Of a stretch of DNA of 64,000 bases, positions 47,572 through 59,532 are shown piece by piece. The notes under the pieces were generated by a model, which worked only from the letters and a program-made list of their open reading frames with translations, was not told the DNA's origin and did not search any database. Position numbers and translations under genes: made by a program. This DNA comes from Liquidambar formosana (Eukaryota > Streptophyta > Magnoliopsida > Saxifragales > Altingiaceae), in contig JBBPBK010000063.1 of NCBI GenBank assembly GCA_039720395.1, positions 290,478-354,477 on the forward strand. Direction: 5' to 3'. Each line of letters starts with the position of its first letter. Position 1 is the first letter of the stretch.

Positions 47572-49794
47572 AACATGGGGAGATGATCATAATATCCCAT
47601 TTCCATTTCCAGAGTATAGAGTCAAAACCTTTGGACACAATTTTTGAGAAAAGTAATGTTATTGTAATTAGTAAAATGAGGAACGTGTCGTCTTTCAGAC
47701 ACGTTGTGGCCGACATTAGGGAGCAAAAAACTTTGTATTAATTTGTTAAACAAACCTTAAAAGTACGTACCCTACCCAAGTGTTTGCATTCTGTTTGTCT
47801 GATGAACTTTTCTTCCGAAGTTAGTCAAGTGGATCTCAAACCCCAATATTTCGTAATTTGCTCTCACAAGTTACAAACTGCATGTTATATATTTCTTTGT
47901 ATAGTATGTGGTGGAATCCAAGATTACGTACTTCGTTTATAGTAAACAAATTGTGTTACGTGGTGGAAGTGGGATGTTCATCGGCCTTGATAGACTCGAC
48001 GCTATCGTGCCGCCGTACACCTGGCACGTGTAGGATTCGACAAGGTTGTTCGATCGAGGGCACACCCTTGAATGGTTCAATGGACGGGTACATAGTCCAA
48101 AAGTTTGACCTACTTGTAGATTTGAGGACAATCAATGCACAGGCTGCACTCTAAGAAGAACAACATTCCATAAGGATCGAATATTTTGGCTTTAGTTCAA
48201 ACTAGGCTAGCTAGCTAGCTTGTTCATTCTTGGGATGAGCACATGCATGCACATACATGCATCATGCATGATACATAAAATACTCATGTGCACCTCCATG
48301 GATTCGGGTTCTATTGACCAACTACTTAGACAATTCAAGTTGGATATATATATACCACTCGACCAGGTGAACTAGTTCATTTGTTAGATAGAAGGAAAAA
48401 GGGAAGAGGCTAGGGGGAAAAACTCAATTTATTACCCAACTGACTATTTTCCCACCTTAATTTTTGAAAAGGGGGGTGGGGTGAGGGGAAGGGAGGCCAG
48501 TGGGGTTGGTTACATTTTTTTTTTGGTTAGGTCTGAAAGGGTTGATTGCTTATCATATCTAGCTTCCTGTGCTTGACGATTAATTCGATCCTTAAAATAT
48601 CTTCAACACATGGAACAATATATGACTGCTTGCCTGAAATTTTCTAGGAGTAGCATGATAGTTAAATATATGCATGGATGATGTTAATTCCCTCTTAACT
48701 GATCAAACCCATCAAGGGTGAAAAAAAAGGTAAAAAAAAAAATTTCCATCATGGCCGGGTGAAAGTTGAAATTTTCATTTTTGGCTAGGCAATTCCAAAT
48801 GTGTTCTTGTCAGTTCAAATACTACTTACTGAGTTATCCTATGAAGTGGTCCGTCCCTTAAAAGGTAAAACCTCTTATTGCGGGAAAAGCACATTCAAAT
48901 ATACGATTTTGGGGGGGGGGGGGGGGGGGGGGGGGGGAGGGGGGGGGGGTGGTTGATTGCGTCATTGTTGTTGTGATTTTAGCATTTAGTGTAGAAGCTG
49001 AAATCGCCATAGCAATACTATGCTATGGTACTTGAATATTTTCCCTTGCGACCATTAATTTTGGAGTGTGTAATATAATGGATGGAGGAAAAGTTTGATG
49101 AAATGGTATCAACTCCTATTATTTTGGTTGGAGTGACATAACCATTATTTCTTGTTATTGAGACTCATTAATTTCTCATCTTCTTCATATATATAATCTT
49201 TAAAAGTCGTCAAGCATAATCCTTGAAGAAATTGAATTCTATGTGGTGACATATATATATATATAATATTTCATAATTATCATGTCCTTGTTATGTCGTG
49301 TCTTAAATTTTTATGATTTATTGTTTTAATTCATTTGTATGTATCCTGTCATAATCATATAACGTGTTAGTGTCCAAACTTCTTAAGCATTTAGTTTTGG
49401 ACCATTCCATAAGAAAAATGAGAGAAAAGAAAGATCACTTATTTAGGAGAACATTGTTGCAAAATAATAAATATTTGGATGTGTTCATAATGACATGTAG
49501 AACCCACATGTCATGTATATGTTTTCTTGTCTTAATGTTCAAGATGGCTTTTTGTACTATCGGTCAAATAATTATCAGTCTCATTTATTTCTTAGTTAAT
49601 TAACTAATTTTTTAGTCAATGATAAAATAAAAAACATAATATTTACGCTTCACGAAAGCCTCTCATACTCCTCAAATGAGAAATTGAAGATGAGTGTAGA
49701 AAGTTTTTATGATGATTGTCATTTCTTTAATAAATTTTTTTTATTTAAAATGATGAATTTATTTATTCACAAAAAAATGTAGGCAAAAAAAACA
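47572..49794. other. Intergenic downstream of the RGF gene
   Basis: No gene is recognised. It holds ctagctagctag (48207-48218), atgcatg-rich runs (48242-48270), a long G run at 48911-48949 and AT-rich stretches. The 98-codon frame at 47858 has no recognisable similarity. Confidence 0.4.
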
Positions 49795-49795
49795 T

Positions 49796-50225
49796 AGGCA
49801 CCGTTTGGTTGCACTTTTTAAAAGATATTTTTTTAAGTTGTAAGTGTCATTTTTTATTTTTTTGTTTTTTACTTTTAAGTAGAAGTAATAAAAGTAAAAA
49901 CGTCTTTGGTAAAATTGAATTCGCTAGTAATTTTTTGAATGTAATGAAAAATTCTACCGAATCATTGTTGCCCAAATAAAAGCCTAGGACAGGCACAACT
50001 TTTATTGATCATAAATTTTTTGAGTTAAGATCAAATTAGTCCAAAAAATAAAAATGACTTTTAAAAGCAAATATTCATTGTTTTTGCTTAAAATCAAATA
50101 TTTTGCTTTTAAGTTTCTAAAAGTTCTTTTTATTTCTTCTAACCAAACAATGGTTTTTGCTTTTATAATTTTTTGCTTTCAAAAGTAAAAAAAAAAAATT
50201 AAAATAAGTACAACCAAACGGGCAC
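49796..50225. mobile_element. hAT-like MITE or foldback element, about 430 bp
   Basis: Left end ggcaccgtttggttgcactt; the complement of the right end is gtgcccgtttggttgtactt. These are inverted ends with the CCGTTTGGTTG core. The interior is AT-rich, with aaagtaaaa and complement runs that can fold back. No certain target duplication. It ends about 400 bp before the BSD gene start. Confidence 0.6.
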
Positions 50226-50632
50226 AGTGAGTTGTGTTTTGTGTGTTTTTTACCCTTTCACGAAAAAAGAAAAAAAGAAAAATGGGGGAAACAATTCAAT
50301 TTAACGAGACATCCAAACAGATCCTTTAAAATCAACCAATGCTCTCTGTTGAAATCGGACGGTGGTAAACGTCTTGACCTTCATCAAATGACGAAAGTGA
50401 ACACACGTCATATCAACGGGTTTATGCGGGTCCTGTCGACCATGACATCATATGGCCGACATTCAAATCTGACGATAACGAATCGCCTGTGAAACCAGTC
50501 AACCCAACAGATCCCTGTGACGCTAGCTCTTCTACAAAAACCAAAACTCAGCCTCCTCGTTCGATACGTCATCTCTTCCGGTCTTCCCTGATCTTTTTCC
50601 CTCTTCCACAGCAAACCCTTCACAGCAAAGCC

Positions 50633-53600
50633 ATGGACATATGGCAAAGTGCCAAAAGCTTCGCAGAAGAAGCAGCGAAGAAGACCCAAGCCCTCACGAG
50701 AAATGCCAATATCTCCGATATCGTCTCCGAGACGGCAAAAAAATCGAAGGAATTCGCCGTCGAGGCTTCCAAGAAAGCCGATCAGATCAAACTTGCAGCC
50801 TTGCACCAATCCGACTTCTTAAAATCCCTCTCGCTCGTCGATTCTTCGCCTGCTAGTCCGCATTCCGCGTCGGAGCTCGAGAAGTTCGGCGTCACTGATG
50901 ATCTGAGAGAGTTTGTTAAGGGACTCACCGTCAGCACATTCCAGAATTTCCCTCTTCAAGGTGCCTCCTTACCTTCCCGTTTGGTTGCTGAGAAAATAAG
51001 AGCTTGTTTGGTCGTGTACTCTAAAAATATTTATGTGTTCTCATAGTCGCAAAAATCAGAAAACGCACAAATTTTTGGGTAGTCTATTTTGACAACTGTT
51101 TTCTGATAATGAAATGAGCGAATTAAGGTTGTTTGTTTGATGTGTAGATGAACCACAGGCGTCTGATGTGCCTACAGTCTCCAATGTCCGGCAGGATTTA
51201 TCAGAGTGGCAGGAGAAACATGCCAATCTGATGCTCACTACTGTCAAGGTAATTACTTTAGGAAGGAAATTGGTGTTAACTCGGTTTTCATGCGTTTGTG
51301 GGACTTTCAATTCTAATCATGCTTCTCATGGAGTCACGGGCTCGTTGCTTTTGAAAAATAAAGGAAAACTTTCATAATTTTCGCTTTATTTGTGATGGGG
51401 TTGTTTGATGAAGCCTCTGATTGTCAAAAGTTACTATGAAAATTCGATTTTTAACTGTTTATATGAGATGCACTCTTCAAAATGTGTCAAGTATTCATGT
51501 TGGATATGCATAACATTGTTATGGTGTATTTGACACGCTCACCTGTTGTTATTTAGTATGCAATAAGTTTATCGTAAAAGTAAGAATTGAATTTATTTAG
51601 ACAATGTATCTTCATTTAGGATCATCAATTTCAATGGGAATGACTTGCAGAATCTATTGAGCTCAAATGTCCAGTGGTGACAACCAAGGGTAGATGTGAG
51701 ATTATAATTTACTTGCAATTTTCTACTTCCTAGGTGAACTTGATCAAGTTCTCCTTTACTGGAAGCCAGAAGAGGTCAAAAGACAAAATGTGTCATGCTG
51801 CTTGTCTGAAGACTTCAGATGATCTGCTTCATCATATCCCCTTGTGCTTCATGGAACTTAAGAAGAACCCAAAATGACATAAACTATGGATTTATAAGTG
51901 AGATTTCACACTAGTCTACTTATTTTACATCCATATCTGCATTATTGTTTGCACAATGCATAGCAATGGGAGAATATGTAATGGAACCTTGAATACGGGC
52001 GTGCATATCATAAATTGTTTGGAATTTATGTCAATATCATAGATTGCGCTTGTGAAACTTAGGCAACTCACAAGATTTATGCTAACTAATATGTGAGAGA
52101 TCTTCCTATTCACTATGTTTCATCAAATGCAAAGGGAATTAGAATTTCTTTTGCAAACACTGACTACATAAGACACTCTTCCCTTAAATCCAGTTTTGTG
52201 ACTGGCAATCAATGTAACATGATGAAAAACTGCAAGAAAGATATTTATATTGATAAATCTAACTAACCAACATATTAGCCAAGGTTGATGTAAGTAGCTG
52301 TCAAAACATCATTCCCATAACAATCGTGGATTTATTTATGCTTGTATTGATTTTTTTTGTGAGATTCTTTGAAGATCTGAGTTGTATGATCCTACCTTTC
52401 TCTTCTCTGATTTCATTAATAGTTTTACTGATGTACATGTATTCTCATGAGGCTTGAGAAAGATACTTGTGGTATATTAAAACTTTTGCATCTGATTGTA
52501 CATAGATGAACATAGATTGAATTGTGTAGGCATGTGCTTCAAGCTTTTACTGAGATGCTTTAATTTGTGCACCCAAAAAAAGAATTGCACGCTCAGCTAT
52601 TTTTTATGTGACAATCATTCTGTTGCAGGAAATTTCAAAGTTAAGATATGAATTATGCCCACGTCTTATGAAAGAAAGGAAGTTCTGGAGGATATATTTT
52701 ACACTTGTGAGCAGTCATGTGGCTCCGTGAGTAACTCTTCATTTAGGAGAAATCCTCACTTTTTCTGTATATGATTGTAGATTCAAGACTTTAAAGGCTA
52801 CTATGAAATGTATATATATCAGTATCGGCGCTGACTCCAAAAAATATTGACATTCGTGGAAATTTTCAATTAATATTCAATAATTTAAACATTAATAAAG
52901 AAGCAAGACTTTCAATAATCTAAAATAAAATACATGTATACAGAATTCAAGCCATGCTTAAAAAATGTTTTTAATTTCATCCTCACAAAAATAACAGCTT
53001 AAATATTCTGTAATGACAAAATATATAATAACCTACTATTGTAGTTTAGCTTGCTCAGTATCATATACATAATAAAGAGGGTTTGTTAATTTTCCAAATT
53101 AGTTTGGTCATGTAGTTATTTTTTTCTATGGTTACAATTAGGTATGAGAAGCAGTATATGGAGGAGGTTAAGCTGAAAGTGGCAGAGCAATCAAAAGATG
53201 AGGAAGTGAATGAAACTCCAATAGTTGGAGAGACTTTGACGGATAAGAATCTGAAAAGTCAGAGTTCATCGTCCGCTGAACAGGACTTGGATTCATTTCT
53301 TCTGGGAGATCTAGAAGATGCTGATGAGGGTCCAGGTATAATTTGTTCAGCTAGTTAACAATATGTTATCATGATTAACAACCAATAAACTATACTGTCT
53401 GAATTTTAAATAGTGATTCGACGCTAATTTTTTGTTGACTCCTGTTAAGCATAGTTTATTTGCATATTCTGCCTATCTATGTGTGGAATATGCAATTTAG
53501 TTTCATTTTAGTTTAACTTGTGAACAAATTTACACATCTGGAGAAGGGCAAGAACTTGTACTTTCTTGCATTTTCTGTTAAGGCATCATGAATAATGAAT

Positions 53601-54000
53601 TAGATTGGCCATTATTGTGTTTCTTGTCTTTGAAATTAATTTTTCATTTATAAAGTGTTTGACTTCAGTTGATTATCTATGTGGTCTTTCAGATGATGGT
53701 GATAGGAGCTTTGATGATGATTTTGACAAGATTGACAATTCAGTAAGCTTGAATACTTTTGTGCTTTCATTTACTCCATTATTTCATAGCGCCTGTGATT
53801 TCAGTGTTCTATGTTTCTCCTCCACGCAAATTATAAGGTTTCACCTCGATTTAACTCTGACAAATATGTGAATGTTAGTCTGCAATATTTGTGCCGAACC
53901 AACCGTACTATAAAATTGGTTTGGGAACTGTTTAAAATTTTTATGGGGACGCTTGCAGGATATTGAAGATGGGAAGTATCCAAAGAAGCCGACCGGTTGA
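50633..54000 (+). CDS. BSD domain-containing protein, six exons
   Basis: BSD domains are small three-helix modules found in TFIIH p62, synapse-associated proteins and plant proteins of unknown role. Exons 50633-50960, 51148-51248, 52629-52726, 53142-53335, 53693-53742, 53959-54000 (TGA) encode 270 residues with consistent GT-AG phases. Residues 1-60 form a Lys/Ala-rich, probably helical segment (AEEAAKKTQA, AVEASKKADQ). The BSD domain covers about 120-172, with DLSEWQEKHANLML, ISKLRYELCP and the signature Phe162-Trp163 in RKFWRIYF. The C-terminal third is acidic (DDGDRSFDDDFDKID). An in-frame ATG at 50489 would add 48 residues, but the MDIWQSA start fits the family. The nearest remembered relative is Arabidopsis At1g69030, which adjoins a prolyl oligopeptidase gene, as here. 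Molecular function is not known. Confidence 0.9.
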
Positions 54001-55281
54001 GATGCTGCCAGTCTGAGAGATTATGAATAAATGGAGAGAAGGGTAGTGAAGGGAAACGAACAAGCAGTCTTTGCTGTGTCTCAGAATTTAGAAGGGTTGG
54101 TTTATCTGGGTTGTAGATAGGAGGGTTGCAGTCTGGTTGGCAAGATGTGCAATCGATTGCGTTTGCATTCTGTTGTTCGTTATGATGCTGTAAACCGCAT
54201 GAGGTTATCATGCATATTTGTTGAATTTGAGGGAGTCTGGAACCTTCGTTTGTCTTGTACAGTTTACCTGATTCTGTTTATTCAAAGTTTACTCCCCACC
54301 CTACTGCTTTTCCTTTTCATAAAAAGTACAGAAGCCTCAAAGATTATGTGTACAATCATTTCATCTATGTTGTAATATACTGAAGCCTCAAAATATTGCA
54401 CTCACATTTAGCTTCTTGAAAAATGAATCCGTAGGAAAATGGTAAAAAGCTTATGTGCTACAGTGACTTATTTATTGCTTGGTGTATCGAAGCCCTAATA
54501 TGTTGCAGCCTTCCTTTTTGTCCCTTTTCTTCTTCTCTTGGATGCACTTTAAATGTTGCACTCATGCGACATAGGGATCACAGACAAGGCATTGTTTTCA
54601 TATTAGAGTGTTTTGACACTTCCTCTTTTTGAGACAGTTGTCCAAAGAATTAAGATACACCATTTTCGTAGGAGGGTTGAATAGGGTTATAGACGAGCCA
54701 AGCTGAGCGGAGTTATAATTTGCCAAGCTCGGCTCAGCTTGACAAATTATTGAACTCAAGATCAAGATTTTTGCTTATCTTGTTATTTGATGAGTGAGTT
54801 TGATTTAGTTTTTAATCAAGTTGATCCTAATCCAAACTCAAGTAGTTTAATAATATAAAGTATTGATGAGCTTTACAACTTGAAATAGTTTGTTCCAACA
54901 TGGCTTAGAAAATTAGCGAACTTAAAATGAGATTTAAGAATGACTTGTTTATTTTATAAGTGAACTCTAACATGTATTTTTATTAATCAATCTTAAACCA
55001 AATCCAAGTGACTTGTTCCAGCTCTAAACGAAAGGCAGTAAGATACAAGAGGCCAGCGTCGAACGCACATAAGATGATCATTTTTAGTCAAAACGACAAA
55101 ACGCATTTGCAGACACCGTTTTTAGTTTAATCGGCACTAGGATTCATCGTTTCTGTGAGGCGGGTCGCACGCTTTAAATCTCAAAATAGCACGACGGTAC
55201 ACCGTTAATCAGATTAGTGCATCAAAACGCACCGCTTTGATAAGGAAGGGTCAAAACGCACCGTTTTTGGGCTATAAAAGC
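54001..55281. other. BSD 3' flank and intergenic sequence
   Basis: The 3' UTR is probably within 54001-54400 (cttttcataaaaagtac near 54311). 54690-55020 has degraded repeat-like phrases (gacgagccaagctgagcgg, gccaagctcggctcagcttg). 55070-55270 repeats the phrase aaaacgcacc with cgttt several times. No gene. Confidence 0.4.
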
Positions 55282-55468
55282 TAGGGGTGTTAATGGTTTT
55301 GGTTAAAACCGAGAACCAAACCGAACCGGGCGGTTTGGTTTGGTTTTTTTGTCATTAGGTTTGGTTATGGTTTTAATTTTAGAAAACCGAACTCAATTGG
55401 TTTGGTTTTGGTTTTTAGTTTTAAAAAACCAAACCAAACCGAAAAACCGAAAAACCGAAAAATATAAT

Positions 55469-55505
<37 letters not shown>

Positions 55506-55946
55506 TAAAGTTTGCAAATTCCCAATTCTAATAAGGGTAAAATAGGTAATGGGCTTGTTTTTGTTGATTTTAAGTTTCTTATTGTTTTCCCTTTTTTAGA
55601 TTGGCACGTATTAAACTAGCTATTAATGTTGTATGTGATATATGTCAATATGTTTCTATTTTGATACAATGTTTGTTTTTTTTTAGTTGCTAATGTAATG
55701 CTTTTATTATAAATGTTTTTATCTGGAGTTTGGCATGTCATTTTTTTCATTTTTAATTATTTGTTGTTACTTAATAGGTTAAAATCGAAACCGAACCGAA
55801 CCAAACCGAAATATAATGGTTTGGTTTGATTTGGTTTTTTTATAGTATGGTTTGATTTTGGTTTAGAAGGAATAAAACCGAAATATAATGGTTTGGTTTG
55901 AAATCTCCCCTAAAACCGAATCAAAACCGAACCATTAACACCCCTA
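55282..55946. mobile_element. hAT-like MITE, 665 bp, 66 bp upstream of the prolyl oligopeptidase start codon
   Basis: Inverted ends TAGGGGTGTTAATGGTT and the exact complement, flanked by a perfect 8-bp target duplication ATAAAAGC (55274-55281 and 55947-55954), as expected for hAT superfamily elements. The interior is made of many ggtttggttt and aaaccgaaacc runs in both orientations, plus an (AT)n tract at 55471-55501. No coding capacity. Confidence 0.93.
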
Positions 55947-56012
55947 ATAAAAGCTCTCCGTGTAGCACACCGTTCTCCTCCCCCACGCCCTCCCGGGTGT
56001 TTCTCCAACTCC

Positions 56013-57397
56013 ATGGCTCTCCTGTCCCTCCTAAACCGCAGGTGTTCAATCAAAAGGTCCTCCTTCTCCCTCAATTTTCACCTAATTCCCGCCATATCCC
56101 CTTCTTCCTTCTTCTCTTCTCTCTGCAGAAGAGCAAACCCCTCCTTTACAGTTCCCTCACAAAACCCTCCCGTCCCGAAGAAATTACCCTTCACTGTCTC
56201 TGCTCATGGAAGGACGTGGCAAGATCCGTACCATTGGATGTCCAACACCGACGACCCGGATCTTACCCAATACCTCAACCATGAAAACTCCTACGCTGAA
56301 GCTTTCATGGCCGACACCAAGAACCTCCAACGGACACTATTTTCCGAGATGACCAGTCGAATGCCCGCCAAAATTTCCACTCCTCCCGAACGCTGGGGAC
56401 CCTGGTTTGCTCCTTACCCCAAACCCGTTTCTTTATATGTATATAGTGTATACACTGCACAGACGCTAATTCAGTGTTCTATGCTGTGTAGTATGAATTA
56501 ATAGATTTCAAATGTGGGTTTTTTTTTATTGATGATAAATGCGAAGAATTGGTTATAATATTGGAAGTTTAGCTTACACACGTATCTACATGCCAACTAG
56601 TTTAGATGTTAGAATGTGGGCAGGCAAAATTCCTCGCACCCACCTAACCGTTGCATTATATTGGCATCACCTAAGCCTGGATTGGACCCATTCAGTTACC
56701 TCCTGTGGGGTGAGGTGATAAGCTTTACCAACATGGTGGTCATATATATATATATATTGATTTTAGTAAGTGAAAAGTATATTTGGGATTAATGAATTGA
56801 AGCTTCACATATGATTGAGCAGGTTGTATCACCAGTACATTCCGGAAGGGAAGGAATACCCGGTTTTATGTAGGAGGTTAGGAACCGAGAGCAAAGCTTG
56901 GGTGAAGACTATTCTTAATTATGTTGGAGGATTTGGAAGGGAGGAAATTTTGCTTGACTGGAATGAAGTTGCAAAGGAATATGGCAAGTTACTTTCTAAT
57001 CTTCTTCTTTGTGGACAATTTAGCTCCTTTGTATGGTGTAATAAAGCGCTGGTGTTTTTGTTACATGTTGAGTAGTCTAACTAGGAAGTGATTTTGAAAT
57101 TGAGTCAGCATGAGTAATGTACTTGTTCTGCCAGATTTGCTCCCAAAATACGTTGGAAAGTAGTAAGGGAATGTACTTAACTTGTTAAGAGGAAATGAAA
57201 TGTTTTTAAATGTTGATAGTTTTTTTCATGTCCATGTAAGTATAATATGTAGGTCAGAAAAGTCTTACCATGGACCCTTTGCTAGGCTTGTTTGAAATAA
57301 ATGTATTGTTGAAGTAAATTGAATTTTAGAATATTGTTGGATTGATGTCTGCAAATCATTTCCTTCTTGAAACTAGTAGTTTTATATATATATATTT

Positions 57398-57441
<44 letters not shown>

Positions 57442-59494
57442 AAGCTGTTTAGATTCATTAGTATGTTCCCTATTGTAGGTTATGTTCATGTGGGTACATG
57501 TCGAGTTTCACCAGACCACAACTTTCTTGCATACACCCTTGATATATCTGGCGATGAGCGGTTCATTCTTCAAGTCAAGGACCTCAGAAGTGGGTATATT
57601 CTTCCGACGTTAAGAGTTGATGGGGTTGTTAGCTTGGCATGGGCTCAAGATGGTGCTATTCTGTTCTATACAATATCAGATGAGAACCAACGGCCTTACA
57701 GGCAAAATCTGTCTCTCTTTTATTAAGCATTTCACTTGGGAGTGGGGTTATTCTCTCACTTATCTTTTATTTGGCAGGGTGCTCTGTACAAAACTGGGAT
57801 CAGATGCTGCTGATGGTGTCCCGATATTTACAGAAAGTGATTCCAGCTTCTGTGTGGACATCACAAGTACAAAGGATGGCAAGTTCATAACTGTGAATTC
57901 TAATTCAAGAACTTCATCTGAGGAAGGAACTCACCTACTGTTTCTTCTAATTTATTTATTTATTTTAAAATTTAAAATATAAAATATAAATTTTATGAAG
58001 AAAATCTTCCTCTTCTGAGGTTTATGTCCTGTTGCTTTTATTACAGGTCTATGTGATAGATGCAACTAACCCTCAAGATGGTTTGCGAAGAATACATAAG
58101 CGTGTTCCTGGTGTGCAGTATTTCTTGGAACATCACTATGGTTTCTTCTATGTCCTTACTAATGCTCCTCTATGTGAAACAAAGTTTTCTTGTGGAGATT
58201 TTTACTTGGCTAGATGCCGAGTTGAAGATATACAATCGGGCGATTGGCAGGTCAAGTTTGTTCTTTGCTTTGTATCTTATAGGCATGTGTAGATATCATT
58301 TTACAAACTCATAAATATTGAAGGTCACATTAGACAGGTATAAATGTCTCATGATCTGAGTGGAAATACTATCAATGGTAAAGAGTAAAGAAAAAACATT
58401 TTATTTGTACATTCTGAAAGTTGTTGAACATTGGTTGTGGAAAGTTCGAAGCCAAAGGGACTTTTTATTTTTTTTTTGGATAAGATAAGAGAATCTTTTA
58501 TTTTTGCAAAAACCATAGACTGCATGGGGAAAATTTAGCTGTGGTGCCAGTTTATCTTGTATCAAGTTCTTATTCAAAGCATGGAAGTGGTCAGGTCACA
58601 AAGAGAAGGAAGTCTTAGGACCAGCTAGCTGTGATGCAGCACCCTAAGTCACATCATCTTTTCTTTTCTCGTTTCTTTTTTTTTTCTTCTTTCTGGTGCG
58701 TCCTAAGTCATAGCATTAATATTTCCTGGGTATTTATAAAGATTGAATGTCAGCAGTACTCACTTAATTAGTTAATTATATTCTTGTTTTGAGCTAGGTT
58801 GAATATTTTTGTATTTATTATCCTTGTATCTCAGAATTCACTTATAATTTATATTTTATTGATCTAAAAGTTAAAACATCATGCATACCATGAGGTTTTC
58901 AAGTATTGAACCCTCATCATGCATCTATTGTATATTGATGAAGTGAGAAGAACCTTGTCCTTGCTGGCTTTGAGTCAGTTTTAAATAACTCTTTTGCTTG
59001 AAGTTGGGAGGTCAAAATGAACTATGTTGAAGACTGGAATAAGACATTTCGGCCCATGATGCAAGAGAAGATTAGTCTTACATATAATTGAATGGTGAAA
59101 AGGGAATTTTGTATATGACCCCAATTAGTAGGATTTTAGTCTTCGTTGAGTTTAGTTGAGGAACTCGCTATCTCCTTGATATAGTGGTAACATTGTGCTT
59201 CTTGTTTGTGGATGTACTACTATAACTATATACTTCACTTGTCTATTTGCTTATTATGAAAATTGTATAGGCTATCATACAAATGATGGAAAAGTTTTCT
59301 TTCCAACAATTGGTAGGACCTGGTATATTATTCTGCTTTGTTTTTTTATTTTATTTTTTCTTGTTATATATTTTATTTCATTTGATTCCATATATTCATT
59401 TTTTTTTAATTTATATTTTTTTTAATGAGGGGAATTGCTATCATTATTAATCTTTGTATTTGATGTTTACCATTAGATTTGATCTATACCCTTG

Positions 59495-59532
<38 letters not shown>

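Noticed and set aside
47858..48154. 98-codon frame after the RGF gene
   Set aside because: No recognisable similarity and no supporting gene structure.
50489..50632. Upstream in-frame ATG extending the BSD protein by 48 residues
   Set aside because: The extension looks like a leader (Ser/Thr/Pro-rich, CT-rich DNA), and the family starts at the MDIWQSA-type sequence.
50408..50809. 133-codon minus-strand frame
   Set aside because: Antisense shadow of exon 1 of the BSD gene.
55340..55531. 63-codon frame inside the hAT-like MITE
   Set aside because: Made of ggtttggtttt repeats and an (AT)n tract; no transposase similarity.
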